Source: Melastoma dodecandrum
Taxonomy: Eukaryota; Streptophyta; Magnoliopsida; Myrtales; Melastomataceae
Length of the DNA: 64,000 nt
NCBI GenBank assembly: GCA_029817715.1
Contig: JARUPY010000087.1
Span: forward strand, 4,712,001-4,776,000
Reading direction: 5' to 3'
Part shown: positions 1-12,770 of the stretch, piece by piece
Layout of the letters: each line of letters opens with the position of its first letter
How positions within the stretch are numbered: position 1 is the first letter of the stretch
Translations under genes and position numbers: made by a program
The notes under the pieces: generated by a model
The model's database searches: none
Told to the model about the DNA's origin: nothing
Seen by the model: the letters and a program-made list of their open reading frames with translations, nothing else

Positions 1-410
1 AAACTTTGTCGAAATTATTCCAAAACAATTTTCGTTGGAAAAATATTTTATTAAATGGAACATCTTTCAAAATTCATCGAACACTCGATATATGTCATGA
101 GGAAAGGAACGTGGAATCAGAACAGCCTCAACTGGGAAGGCAACTTGTCAAATTACCAAACAAACTGTTGCTTCCACGAATCGTGGGAGGAAATTGATTC
201 CTGTTTTTGGTTTTGGTTAGTTGGCCGACACAAACCTAAGTTCCTGTAACCATAACAACTGTTGGCTTTGCTTCCATTCTATATGTTTGTTTATACACCA
301 GTTCTGGGAATGGATGTAGAATTAAGCATTTCTCCATCCCTATCATCATCATCCAACCAAACGCTAGGATTAGTCCTTTTTTTTTCATTATGCACAGGAT
401 TAATTAGTCC

Positions 411-994
411 CTAGTAATGGAAAGGGTTGTCTTTGTGATTAGGGGCGTCCTTGCAGAGGATGGACCTGACTTCCATGATCGACCTCGGTGGCTCGAGGTC
501 CTTCTCTTGTACCGCTTTCCCCAACAGCTGCTGTATCTGCGATGCAGATGCGTCGTCCATCACCTGCAGAGAGAAATAAATCCCCCACCCCCAAAAGAAG
601 CATCAACATCAGCAAGAGCCACTAAAGAAAAGAAACACAGCACCATATCTGCGGTTATGCATGCATGCCCTCCCTCTGCTTACCGAAATGGCTATCCATG
701 AACCCTTGAACCATGACCTGCCCTCCTTCCTGTTCTCCAGGAAGCTCAGCATTTCCTGTTTCGTTGCAGACCAGGACGAATGGTTATGTCCCTAACCGCA
801 TGACAACGACCCCCAGGTCAGTGATTAACATAATCGCAGCTCATCACTTACCTGTCCCATTCGATCCCAGTAACCTCGGCAGAGTGAGACGAAGACCAGA
901 GTCTCGAACAATCCGTGCAGGTGGTTCATTGTTGTGGCCACCTGCTTCTTCAGAGGCTGTATGCTTCCTCGCACAACAGATTCAATCGTCGTCC
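411..994 (-). pseudogene. C-terminal exons of a conserved plant protein of unknown function (gene remnant)
   Basis: Three consecutive minus-strand exons can be read with good splice sites: 852-994, 684-755 and 411-563, ending in TAG at 411-413. Donors are GTAAGT and GTAAGC, and the last acceptor is CTCTGCAG. Phases agree across all joins. Recognisable blocks are CRGYWDRMGQ, FLENRKEGRSW, and KDLEPPRSIMEVRSILCKD near the end. From memory these resemble the C terminus of a large, uncharacterised plant family represented by Arabidopsis At4g24610 and At5g65440; this was not searched. The middle exons expected upstream (above 994) are not visible. Repeat-type sequence follows instead, and a matching N-terminal exon appears only at 3941-4256 in frameshifted form. 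I therefore call it a remnant, although the last three exons themselves carry no lesion. Confidence 0.6.
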
Positions 995-1085
995 CTTTCA
1001 GTTATCTCTCAGAGACCTTAAGATGGTTGATATCATCATAAATGGTTGAATATTTATGTGCAGCTGCAACTTTCCAAGTAGCTCA

Positions 1086-3720
1086 TTGTTGTTACCCAAT
1101 TTTTTTCACCAAAACAAAAAATTACTAAAATAAAAAGGGATCAGGTAAAAAATATTTTGGTTCCTAATCATCAAATTTTAGAGGAAGAAGGGAACAAATA
1201 ATCAAAAGGGGAAAACAAAAAAATAACTAAAAAGTTATGTGAGGAGGTGACCTTCTACTTGTGGAAGGGGACGACAGAGAAAGTTTTTCTTAAGAATATC
1301 CAGACGGTTTTCTGATAATCTAGCACAAAGGTAGTACAGGAGTTAGTATCTAACCCTTTGCCGAGCCGAGTTTGTGTTTTGGTTTTGTATTAATCCAGGT
1401 GTTTTCGACCTTTTGCGGAGATAATTTCGCTTTTGTTGGGATAGCATGCTACTCTTCTCGAGTCATCCGTATCAGGTAACATCGTTCCATTCCATGAGCT
1501 TGAGATTTCTTCAATGGTATTTTCTATCGTTTCTCTCCCTCTATTACAGGAAAGTTGAAGCAAATAATAATACATTTCCAGATCCATTGTCCATCCGCAT
1601 CTGAATGAGGGAACATCATCGCGACGGTATGAGTCGGAGGAAAGCCGCACCACGCTCTGAGTCAGCCGCAATCTCCAACTTAGACGCCATTCAACCTCCA
1701 TACTGACCGGCCGCAGCAAATCGTCAACAACCGTCCCAACTATTCCACAGTGGTATCCTTATCCTGGGAGATTCAACCAGACGACTTCCTGCTCCTTGTA
1801 AACTTGCAGCAGCCGGTGTTCCTTCTCCAAAGATCCCTAACAACTCTGACGTTCCTCCTGTTGCGTACGAAAAAAAAAGCCACGGTGCTCGACCAAATTC
1901 CCGCGCTGCACAACCAGAGTCGGACAACCAGCCCCCGCCTCAACTCGTTGGCGTGCGCCTCCCCATAGTGCAGCTGAGGCCTAATCTGATGTTGCATCCT
2001 CTCCATCTTCCGGTGACCACAAGAATGATTGCAGCCGCACCAGCATCCAACATCGGTGATTCCGACCAGAGAAACAGAAACCCGATGTCGTACCGGCGAT
2101 CGTTTTCTCGCCTCTTGTATCACAGCCTCCCAAGGTGTCCATGTTGCCTCTTAGTCGGCGCCCCGACAACAACCCCTCTACGGCTTCCTGTTCTCCCTCG
2201 CCGCCAAAGTCATCCGGACCCAGTCGATTTGCCATCCCTCCAGCGCTAGCACCGGTAGCCGACCTTCCCCAGCTCTCTGATCGACCTCGGTGCCTCCTTA
2301 GTCTCTTACCGCAACGATACACCAGTCTCGATCACCTCGCTGGTGTTCTGCCCTCTAGCACTCAAGATCCAATCGTTCTTTCATATTAGATCAGACCCCC
2401 TCTCTTTTGTGAATCCCTATTGGCTTTGCTCATGCCCACGATAGCCAACTGTGCTACGTTAATGGAGATCCCACGCCGGAGAGGTTCGCTGTCAAATGAC
2501 AGGAGCAGAGAGTTCCTTCCCGACATTTGGTAAGTCTTTTTTTTTTTTCATTTCTCCGCAGGTTCCATTTATTATTATTAGCTTCACTCCATCGTGGGTT
2601 ATTATTTTATAATAATTGTTTCGTCCGTGGGTTTGTGATTTGATCATCAATTTTATTCTTTGTTTCATTATCTTAAGTGGGTTCGTAATTTAATCTTTTA
2701 CTCCTTATAATTGTCTCGGTGGGTTTAAGACGTGTTGATTTCAAGTTATATAGGATGCTTCGTAATTAAGCCATATCATTTTAAAGAAGAAATCATGTTA
2801 AAGGTATCTTGATTATTTCTAAGATTCTCATTGTTCGTGTGGCCTACCCTTTCAAAATTAATTCAAGGGGATAGTTAATTTATTATTATTATTTACGTTT
2901 TAATTTATTATTATTATTTACGTATTAAAGCTTGATCGACTTTCCTTTGACCAGTTTACTTCGTTCCTTGGTATTTTTGTGCAGATACCCAAGTGCGTGT
3001 CTTGCGGACAACCAAGGCACGCACTCCGTTCGACGCTCTCGGGACAAGAATCAACGGAGTATATATATTCGACGGATTATTTGGAGTCTCAAAGATTAAG
3101 ACCTTCAGAAGACGGTTTCACACTCACAAACGTACGGCATTAGCGGTTCGCCAGAAATCCTATTTTAAAACAGCATCGAAAGGTACAACGCAAACGGGTG
3201 CGTTAAGTGAGAGCGAGAAATGGTACAAACTCGCTTGTTCTACACCCGGTTCTCCCTTGATTTAGGCTTAAAGTTATTAAGGGCTTTTAAAAAATACGTG
3301 ATTGTTTGTGTTTTGCACAAATAAAACATTTTTAATCAAAAAAAAATTTCAAAAAAATGATTCACATGGACTCTCAAGATTAATGAGCTCGAGATTATTT
3401 AAAAAAACTGCTCACTTTGTGTGGCCCAAATTGGATGCTGACTGATTGAAAATAAAATCGAACATTGAAAATACACGATACAGACGTCCCTTTTTTGTGA
3501 TGTATGATTATCAAACTTTAACGAATCTATGTAGTTTTTTCTAACTTAAACTTAAAATAAAGTTAACGGCGACTTCAACACGTTTTCAAAATTCGAAGTC
3601 TTATAATCAAGAAATGATATCCATTTTAAATGGAACCGGAAAGTGTATCCACTCATGCTTGGGCTCCCGATGGAATCTTGATCATGCACATTTTTGGTAC
3701 TTCAAAGTAAAGTAGACCTT
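1086..3720 (+). repeat. LTR-retroelement remnant, family A copy 1 (Ty3/gypsy Tat-like)
   Basis: The 2990-3700 part is a diverged copy of 25875-26720. Both share CTTGCGGACAACCAA, GGTTCTCCCTTGA, and a stretch of about 200 bases from AACGAATCT or ATGAATCTC through AACTTAAAATAA to CCATTTTAAAT. Near 3565 lies GTTAACGGCGACTTC, and the other copy has GTTAGTGACGACTCC. Such a GGCGACTCC motif just beyond an LTR is the usual primer-binding site of Tat-type elements. The left part (about 1086-2400), with a CT-rich middle, probably belongs to the same LTR because it begins TGTTACCC, but that border is a guess. No intact element ORF is present. The insertion lies between the two remnants of the broken gene at 411-994 and 3941-4256. 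Confidence 0.45.
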
Positions 3721-3940
3721 GTCAAGTGCAGCTTGTATGTTCAGCCCAGCAGGTACAGTTGATGCATATTTCTCGGAGCCGTGGGCACTCATATGTGGCA
3801 GAACACCATTGGTTCTCCCAACCCGTGCGCTGTTTAACTCCAAGCTGGCAATGGAGACAGATGACTCCCCTGTATAACCACTCAGTCGGAGGGAATATCT
3901 TCCACTGGCATTGACTGAAATCTCCCCTTATGTCCCCAAA

Positions 3941-4256
3941 TCAGTCCATTGATGAACTTACATCTGAAAATGTGAAGCCACTCATATGCAGGGTTCGCAA
4001 CAGTGAATTCCTTGGTTGAGGAGGGTGTTTTCCATTGGGAACCCTCATCCTGAGGCGATGAATCCAGCGAGTACTGCCTGCCAGAAGTTTCCCCTTCTGA
4101 ATCCATCGCCATATCACCCTCAGAGGCCGAGCGACTTTCTTCATCATCGTCGTGTACATTCCTGGAGATAGGCAATGCACTCGCCGGAAGGTGCCCACTG
4201 TGAAATTTCGATGTGGGTGGCGGCCCAAGTCCGCGACATCCATGCCATGTGCCCAT
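3941..4256 (-). pseudogene. N-terminal exon of the same conserved plant family, frameshifted
   Basis: From an ATG at 4254-4256 the minus strand reads GPPPTSKFHSGHLP, DDDEESRSASEGDMAMDSE and YSLDSSPQDE. These are features I associate with the N-terminal region of the At4g24610/At5g65440-type proteins (memory, not a search). After SSPQDE the family-like reading continues in another frame as VPNG and then FSDVSSSMD, so an indel lies between about 4050 and 4060. That frame stops at TGA (3941-3943). With the C-terminal exons at 411-994 this suggests one minus-strand gene whose middle has been replaced by retroelement sequence. Splice borders of this exon are not clear. Confidence 0.5.
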
Positions 4257-5010
4257 TATTGGATCAATTCTAGTCTGCTGATTTCAACTTGGGAAATGCC
4301 TGTCCTTCCGACAGAAAACAAGCATCCACATTGGAACAATTTCAGTAAAAAGAAGCGTTCAATTAAAAAGAAATGTCCAATGAGAACTTTTGGCCGGGAA
4401 TCTCCCAAACTCGACACTTTGATCATAACGCTTAACAGCATCTGAAACGCCCCAAATTCTCTAGGACGGTCTGAATGCAGCCAAACCCAAAACAGTAACA
4501 AACTTTACAAAAAGGAAGAAAACAGAACAGCAGGACGGATCAACGACATGCGGAGAGAAGCAAGAAACCCCTTGCTGCAGGAACCAGGCTTCACCAAACA
4601 AGACGTCTCACCTCGTTCGACCACCTCACGGCACTGTCGTCCAGTCCTCCGGTAAACATGCCGCCAGACAACTGCGGACGGAATCAGCCGCAACCCAAAG
4701 AAAGCCACCGACTTTGACCCTCAGATCCCGAGGACAACAAACCAAGGGGGTCCGAACAGGGGATCAGCACGATTTCATCGGGAAGAGGAGAGGATGCCCC
4801 TTCACGGGTCTGGACGAATCCCGGCAACCGTAAAAAGGTAGGGCGGAAAAAAATAGGGGCAATGCAAGTGCCCAAGTTTACTCAAGCAGCGGGGCTTTCT
4901 TTCCTTCTTTTGAAGTACAATGTTTTTGTCGCTAAAGGAAGGAATGGGGAAAAGAAACCAGCTTTTAGATCACTCGCCCCATCAGACTTGTGTTTTATGG
5001 TTTTCTTTTT
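4257..5010. other. No recognised gene
   Basis: On the minus strand this would be upstream of the exon at 3941-4256. It holds only short open stretches without recognisable domains. It may be the old promoter and 5' untranslated region of the broken gene, but nothing in the sequence proves that. Confidence 0.3.
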
Positions 5011-5820
5011 TAAATATCGACTTTTACGCTAACTTTTTTTCGAATTTTTTTTTGTGGTCAGACCTTTAATTTTTTTTATATTTTTAAATTAATACTTTGA
5101 ATTTTTTATGGCATTTTTTAAAAATCTTTAATTTGCTGTTACCAAATGTCATAATTATCCAATAAAATATGCCCTCAACTTTTTGTCAACTTTCTTATGT
5201 GGCCTAAATTTTGAAATTTTTTTTCATTGTCTTAAATCAATATTTTGAATCATTTATGGCCTTATTCTAAGACGACTTCAATGTCATATCTCATCGACAC
5301 AACTCATATGACTAATACATATTTAAGCATACACTTTCAATATCACACTTCTCTACATTGATAACAGTAAAAGACTTCGAAAATAAAAATTTCCAACAAA
5401 AAAATATCATACTCATCGACTAATAACCTTTCAGGATGAACGATGAAGAAAACATCTCCGTGTTTTGCTTTTACTTTCCGGACGTGAACACAACAATGAT
5501 TATGCGTGCTTGCAGATATGCTATTAAAATATGTTGCGTCATAGTCTTCAACAAATCGGAGATTCAAGTAATGTCGTAAATGATTCAAAATATTGATTTA
5601 AGGCTATAAAAGAAAGATTTCAAAGTTTAGGCCACAAAAGAAAGTCGATAAAAGTTAGGGTCATAAATGATATTCCGGCAAATTATAGATTTGGTTAACG
5701 CTGTTTAAATAAGGCCATAAAAGATTTAAAATATCGATTTAAGACCATAAAAAAAAGATTTTAAAGGTCCAGCTATAAACAAAAGTTTGAAAAATGATCG
5801 TGCCACAAATCGATATTTTG
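5011..5820. mobile_element. Inverted-repeat element, probable non-autonomous Mutator-like (MULE)
   Basis: The left arm (about 5011-5275) and right arm (about 5565-5820) are diverged inverted copies. The left blocks TTTCTTATGTGGCCTAAA and TCAATATTTTGAATCATTTA recur reverse-complemented on the right. Each arm contains its own repeats of a motif ending in ATGGCC or GTGGCC. The outer ends are AAATATCGA and its complement, similar to the ends of the better preserved element at 14178-15105. The roughly 300-base interior has no convincing gene. No clean 9-bp target duplication was found, so the class is inferred from arm structure. Confidence 0.55.
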
Positions 5821-7749
5821 TTTTTTTTTGTTCTTCTTCCGACACGAGTGACAAACTGTGTCGAGAAAGTAGTTTTAAAATTTTTCAAACAATTAATTGA
5901 AATGAGAGTTATTAACTCCGAATTAGGGCAAAATGCTGAAGTTATCAACTTGGATTTCGTTAAGAAATAAAAATAGAAATCAAAGTTGTAAATCCCGATT
6001 TCAACGTGGTATTTGTCGAGTTTTAAAACTACCAACGACTAACTTTATTTTGAAACAAACACTTTCAAAAATGAAGATGGAGCAGTAAATCACTTCGAGT
6101 AAAGAGGCAATATTGGGTGGGTGGCGGGTTTTGGAGGGGTTGTAGTTTGGTGGTTCAAAGGGGACCTTGTCGTACTCTTAATTGTAACATTACATTTTTG
6201 GGTGATGGCATGGCCCAATTGGGGATGTTATTGGAGTAAAGGGTGGGCAGCCAACCTTGAAGGTGGCCCACGGCCTACCGAACCAAAAAGACACAAAATC
6301 TACACCCAAAAACATAATCATTTAAGTTTAATAACACCCAAAATATTCACGAAAGCTTCCTTCCAGATTCTTCCGAGATCCTTTTTCTTAAAAATATTCA
6401 CATCATTTAATTATTTTATATGTAAAGAGTGGAAAAACGTGCTTCTGAAGGGGTAGATAGATATGATATGTTTTATAATAACTCGATTTACTCAGCCAAA
6501 TCAACCACGTACATATACATAGCGGTAGGACACGATAAGGCCATTTTACTCGTTTTCATCATTTAATTTAAAATACATCTGACTTACTTAAACACGTGAT
6601 TTTACCCCATCACTCTTAACCTACAATCGGGTATAAAAGTTAATCTAATTAAAGAAATTATTGGTGAAAAAATTCCCACCGGACCACTCCTCAAGTTCAA
6701 CGTATAAGCCGAACGGGATTCACTTTAGAATCATTTGATAATAGAGAATTGTTCCATTGACCTTATATGTTAGTATATGACGTATTTTATTTCTATCGTG
6801 GGACTTGGGCTTTGGATTTGTAATGTTTTTAATACCTCCCCTCAAACCGAGGGGAGCCAGCAAATTTAGCTTAGACGGGTCAAATTGAACTTTCTATAAG
6901 TTTGGGGAGAAATTAAAATAACAATGGATAAAATAACAACGAATTTTTTTTTTAAATTCGGGGGTCATGGCCATCTCGGGTCCCCTGTCTCCACCGCTAT
7001 CAGAGCCATATTACATCTGCCATGTGAAATTTTGTGTTGGGTTTCTTTACCTAAAAAGCTTATATACCTTGGCGCAGGCTTGTTTCTATCGGTATGAGAT
7101 TAAGTTTTTCTCACATTGTTGAAACATAACTTAACGAGTTACAATCCGAATTCAACGAGCTAGTCGGCAAACATCAACTTTCAAAATCCTTGATGTAGTC
7201 GATGGAACATATATAACCTTGATTTGTCATTTGTGGCAAACCCTTCCCCTTCTTCTTTCCTGGAAAACTTGCGTGGAAGTCGCAACATTTTACGGTCTAA
7301 ATTTGTCTCCGGGGTTCTCTAAATTATATACCACCAGACCCTCCTTTTCCCTTTACTCGCCAAGGAACAAATTGAAGTCGTGTCAACCTATTGAATCGAA
7401 TGGCTTTCTACTATTCATGATGATATGGGGGGGGGGGGGGGGGGGCGGGGCGATCAATCTGGATGAAAAGTCCCATCAGCGTGACGTCCTTGGGAATATT
7501 AACGTCCACACGTAATACACACACATATTTATGTTAGTACGAATTTTATTTCGTTAATGAAATATTTATGGGTCGCCATCTTTATCTTTGTCGGGTATAA
7601 GTTCGTCGTACAGAGAAAGAGCGAAGTGGGGTTACCCCTTTCCCCCGCCCCCAATTTTGTAATCCCCGTGTGTCCGAAGGCAAACACAGAAACCACTCCC
7701 CCCCCCTCCCTATTCCTTTTTCCCCTCTACTCTCTCTTTGTTCGACCAG
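5821..7749. other. Intergenic, no gene recognised; 19-base G run
   Basis: This stretch is AT-rich with only short chance reading frames. A run of 19 G occupies 7427-7445. Nearer the following gene (7620-7735) the sequence is CT-rich, as is usual in plant 5' untranslated regions. No clear TATA box or RNA gene was seen. Confidence 0.4.
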
Positions 7750-8385
7750 ATGGTCCAGTCAGGCGATATCGACACGCTTCCTGAGTGCTGCATGTGCGGC
7801 GATTCCGGCCTCCCCCACGAGCTATACCGTTGCAGGGTTTGCCTCTTCCGATCCCAGCACAGGTAAAGGAGCGCCCCCTAACGCCGTGGATCCGGTGAGT
7901 TATCGTCCCCAAATCTCGTAGAGGTTTTATTTTCTCCCGTCATCGGCAGATACTGTAGCAATCAGTACCCTAGAGCCGACGACGGGACGTACCAAGTATG
8001 CAACTGGTGTCTGATTCCCGCGAGGGAAGGTTCGAGTGATCCTATGAAGAAGGCGGCGGGGAATAACTCTTCGGATTCGATCTCTTCCCGTTATAAGACC
8101 CCCGAGAGCATACAGGATGACGATGGCCACAACGAGAGACTGAGGAAGGGTACTATTTCAGGTTTGGACTCAAGGAACGGGCCTGACTGTCACAGTAACG
8201 GTAACGGAAGGGTAAAGAAGGCAGGCAAGGCGCAGGCGACAACACCCAGAAAGCAGATCATCACTAAGGGGACGATGGAGGAGAAGCTCAGGAGGATGAA
8301 GCCGGAGACGGAGAACCGTCAGGGCAGGCCAGTGATTAGGAATAAGGTCAGGAGGTATAAGCTTCTGCATGAGGTCTCGTGTTAA
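7750..8385 (+). CDS. PHD-type zinc-finger protein (two exons)
   Basis: The model is join(7750..7862, 7950..8385), 182 residues. The 87-base intron runs from GTAAAGG to TCGGCAG, and an Arg codon is split AG|A. Residues 13-58 hold a C4HC3 pattern: C13-x2-C16-x11-C28-x2-C31-x5-H37-x2-C40-x14-C55-x2-C58. This is the PHD finger of a small plant family with one N-terminal finger and a basic tail. PHD fingers usually bind histone tails, but this subfamily is poorly characterised and histone binding here is inference. The tail (about residues 70-182) is rich in Lys, Arg and Ser, looks disordered, and has no second domain. The ATG at 7750 is the first in frame with the finger. No lesion was seen. Confidence 0.8.
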
Positions 8386-9364
8386 TCCCCGGTATCTTTT
8401 ACTCATCCGTAAATTACATCTTGGAACCCTTTTTACACTCTGGAATATGATCGGGAAACTTAACTCCGTGATCTCCGCAAGAAGCTGATCGTCGTTCCGG
8501 ACTCGATATTTTTGGACGAATATTTTGGGAATTTGACTACGTGTACGGGAGATGTTAACCTTTTTTAGTTTTGTGGTGACGTTTGATTCGTCTAATCGGA
8601 AACATCACCTTCTATTATTACAACATCTTCCCACCAATCCAATCACGTATGGAACCGCGTCGGAAGGGATTAACGTAATTGCCTCCACCCCCCGCGCTTA
8701 CACACACCTCATAATGGGGGCCAGGCCCAAATGATTAATTGGGCGTAAAGGGCCGTTCTGCCCGACGTGGAATGTCCTCGGCGCTGTTTCTTGGTTTTCG
8801 CATTACTTCCTCCTACGACACATTGGTACGGACGAGTCCAAGAACATAAGGAAGAGGGTGTTTGAGGAATGGGACCCGTTCGAGCCGAATTAACTAACGT
8901 AGCTAAAAGCATTAACCCTAGACCAGAACAATGGGACTTACGTACCAGAAATGAAAGAAAATGCAACAAAGATGGCTTTCCTACTTTGAAGAACCCCTCG
9001 ATTATCTAAAAAATGGACAGGGGGGCAAATTTTGGAGCTCCATCCTTTTGCAGGTAAAAAATTGTACCTGGGATGACGAGCTGCCATGTGCATTTCCACT
9101 ATTGATGAATAAAAATACATTCAATGAATCTCTTCTCGGCCAGCGAGAGGAACACGTGGACATATATATATATATACATGAGATACAAAACTCGTTGTAA
9201 TATAATACAGAAAGAAAAAGACACATGAGATTGTGAAATGATATGATGCGGTGTGTCAGAGAATCATGACGAAAAAGAATGGGATGGCGTGGGGGGGCAT
9301 CATCGAGTTGTAGACATCCATATCTCATCCCGAAGAGGATAAAATCCCACGTGAGATTAAATTA
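8386..9364. other. 3' flank of the PHD gene, no further gene recognised
   Basis: The stretch contains short reading frames on both strands without domain signatures. A short AT dinucleotide run lies near 9162-9177. Nothing else is supported. Confidence 0.35.
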
Positions 9365-10140
9365 TTTTTTGTGTTTTGTGAATTTTTTTCATATATTTTT
9401 ATGAAATTTTTTAATTTCATGACAAATTTTGTGTTTTTCGAAATTATTACTGTTAGTACTTGTACATTTGTACCAAACACATTTCAAATGTTTATAAAAA
9501 TTCGTATATTTTTACGAAGCCTCTATACCCATAACGAAAATATTTCGTGAAACAAAAAGGGGGAAACTGTTATTCCTTATTAATAGTTAACAAATAGTAA
9601 AATCGTTTCGTAAATCTACAGTAATTTATGAAAAAATTTCTTAAAAATGTACGAAAAATTTTCGTAATTTATCTACCTCGGAGTACGATTCAAAAATTAC
9701 GAAAATTTCAAAAATTTACGAAATTTTTCATACAATTTTACGAAATTTTTTCGTAAATTATTGTAGATTTACGAACTTGATCACTGTTTATTAACTATTC
9801 ATTAGGATTTTTCTTAACGTACTCAAAAAATAATTATTTCTGTTCGTACATTCTTACAAAGCCCATTACAAAATCTCGTAAAAGCCCATATTTTTACGAC
9901 CCATTACGAATATTATTTAGCCTATTACGAAAACTTTTCGTAAAACTAAAAAATTTTATATTTTACGAAATTATTACCGTTAGAGTTTATTCATTTTTAC
10001 GAAACTCATTTCAAAATTTCATATAAAACTCTTATATTTTTACAAATCTTTTACGAAAGTCTTTACTCTCATTACAAAAATTTTTTATAAAGTTAAAAAA
10101 TTTCATAAAATTATACGAAAAAATTTTATAAAATGCAAAA
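9365..10140. repeat. AT-rich fold-back and direct-repeat region built on ACGAAA/TTTCGT motifs
   Basis: Sequence around 9573-9640 (TAATAGTTAACAAATAGT and then CGTAAATCTACAGTAATTT) is repeated in inverted orientation at about 9740-9810, with a centre near 9694. In addition, 9438-9520 (CGAAATTATTACTGTTAG onward) recurs as a diverged direct repeat at about 9964-10045. The whole stretch is dense in TTTACGAAA and its complement. This looks like a decayed transposable element or several rounds of local duplication. No coding sequence is present. Confidence 0.55.
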
Positions 10141-10904
10141 AAAAACTACTTAATCCTTTCGTGCCCGGGATTTCAGGCGCTTCGAGTCTCGTCCTTTTCC
10201 CGCGACTACCTCTCTGCAGCTGCTGCAGCGCCCCTCTCCCTAACACCACATCCCAAGCAAGCTATACAAATATACCTTCTCTCCCAACTCTCCTCATCCT
10301 TTTATGAGATGACCTCCCCTCTCCCACGTGTCAAAGGATTACCCTTCCCCCACCTCCTTTAATTACTACTTATCATCGCACCTTTCACTTGTCAAATAAT
10401 AAATATAAAAGAAAAAAAAAACATAGTCACGCGTTTGGGTTGTGTTTAGCATGATGTTCTTTTACGTGTCTGATATTTTTGCCCCCCGCATGTTTGTAAT
10501 TAGAATCTTGGGGTTGTTTCCTTTTGGTCTGTATTTGGATCGTGTATTTCCAAACCCAGAAAGAATAATTCTCATTCCTTTTACATGCACGCATATTGGT
10601 TCGCTGATGATGATGAAGGATACGTAGCAACAACTCCCGGTGTAATCTTAAGATATATTTGCTGCTTTCCTCAAATGGAATGATGATAAAGTTGGAGGCT
10701 TAGGGAAATGAGTTTATTTAATATAATGTTAGAGACTCAAAATGCGTTTATCATACAAATAACATAAAAAAAATTATCCTAGACCTGAATCCATACAATA
10801 ATCATATATATTTTTGGAGATGTAATTTTTTGTTGTTAACAGGTTGATTTAAATAAGATTGTATGATGGAAAAAGCAAGGGGAAGGTGAATGTGTGAAAA
10901 CCAG

Positions 10905-12040
10905 TGTTGTTAAGTAGTAAGGCGCACCAAAGATGCAAATTCTCCTTATCGTCCGAGGCGCAAGGCCGCAGTGCTCAAGGTGCGCCTTTGTGATTAAAGC
11001 GCACATATAGAAAAATATGTAACACATATGATTTGTAATTGCATTAAATCCAAATCCAAGTTTAAAAGAGTTTAATTAATCCGTAACAAAATGGCATCAA
11101 AAGATCTCCATAACAAAATGACATCAAAAGATCCATAATAAAATGGCATCAAAAGATAACTAACAAAAAATCAAACTCATCATCGCGAGTCTTGTCAACA
11201 TAAGCGCAATCATCATAACCATTATCTCCATCCAAATCCCTTCAATCTCCTCATGGCCGTCGGCGTGGGCTCCAACATCATCATCATCAAGTAACCTCAA
11301 ACTAGTTAAACCACTGGTCGTCCTCACAACTTTAGATCCTTCAAGAAGTTGTACTTTCATCCAATGTCTCTTTTCACCGATTTGGGAGCTGCAGATGAAT
11401 CCATTCATGAATATTGAAATAAAATAGATTGACATTTAGAACACCCTAGAAGATTACTTTCTTTCGAGCAACACCAATCACAGAGGACGGAGGACAATGA
11501 ACATAGGGCACAAAGGCAATCTTGTGACAGCCTTAATGGATGAGCATATCAAAGAACCAACCAACAATAGCACAAATTCATAGATGCAATAACATTAAGG
11601 TTGTCGCAAGTGTTGAACTAATTACTAAACATCTGCCACAAAATTTAATTCTTGTGCTAAAGGGTTGGGAAGGTGAGGGCAGGCAGGAGGTGGACTGACC
11701 CAAGGAGGACGGGAGTCCCTTGCTGGCGAGAAGGAAGAGGAGGGCCGAGGAGGAGAAGTGGACTGACCCAGCTGGCGACGTGCGGGAGAGGAAGAGGACG
11801 TGGGGCGGGACGAGAGGAGGACGCCAGGTGAAGAGGAGGAGGAGGACGCCGGGCGGGAGAAGAGGAGGAGGACAGGCAGAAGTAATAAGGCAAAACTAAA
11901 ACATCCGACCTCTTGTTGTCTTTAAGGGTACCTTATTTGCGCCTGGCGCCCTAGGCGCGCCCGAGAGCCCGGGCTGAAGCGCGTGACTTTCCACGCCTTT
12001 GTAATGGCGCATGCCCGGGGACCTCTAGGGCATTTCGGCA
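10905..12040. mobile_element. Possible hAT-like element remnant with GGCGC-rich ends
   Basis: Both ends of this stretch carry clustered GGCGC and GCGCC motifs. On the left are AAGGCGCACC and GAGGCGCAAGG near 10918-10990, and on the right TTTGCGCCTGGCGCCC and AGGCGCGCCC near 11936-11962. Sub-terminal repeats of this kind occur in hAT-type transposons. The interior contains GC-rich purine runs (about 11680-11880) but no transposase. No 8-bp target duplication could be defined, so this is weak. Confidence 0.25.
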
Positions 12041-12770
12041 GCACCTAATAACACGGGTGAAAACACGAGGTTTGTACCGAAATAAGGCAAATTTTAAAAA
12101 ATCTTTCTTTTTATAAAGAAGAAAATTTTCAAAACCTACCTTTAAAAAATTGAAGTACGCAAAAAGCGTCATAGATATCTTCAAGACGAGATTCTTTCTT
12201 ACCTTTTAAAAAAAGGTTTAATTTATTGAATTGTGCATTTTAAAAATGGGTTGTTCCTTTCTGGCTTTTGGAAGATGAATTTTAAAAAATCGACAACATA
12301 GACGTAAATTTAATTGTACAAAGGCTCCCGAAAACATCTTTCCCCTACCTCTCTCCATCTTTTCTACTGTGCACAGTAATTCTTCGGAGAAGCAATTTCG
12401 TTTCGTTCCTCTGAATAAAAACACCCGCAAGGGGGCCGAAAAATAGAGCTATCTCTCGTCTTAAGGTTAGTGTCTTAAATTTTAAAATTTTTGTTTCTTG
12501 ACGACTTTCAAAACACAATTAAGAAATCCAAAATAATTTGAAAAAAATTTTGAAACTTAATAACCGACAAAATATGTCGTTTTGATCATAACAGAAGCCT
12601 TGATGTGGTTAAAGTTTTTGTTATATCCCCCTTCACATCCACCTGCTGCCTCGGATCTTCAACTCAATTCGAACATCCCCAACTCTCCCCAAATATTAAA
12701 GAAATTATAAAAAAAAATCAAGGGAAGAGAAAGAGTGGAGAGAAATAATTGAGGAATTTGGGGTGGGAAT

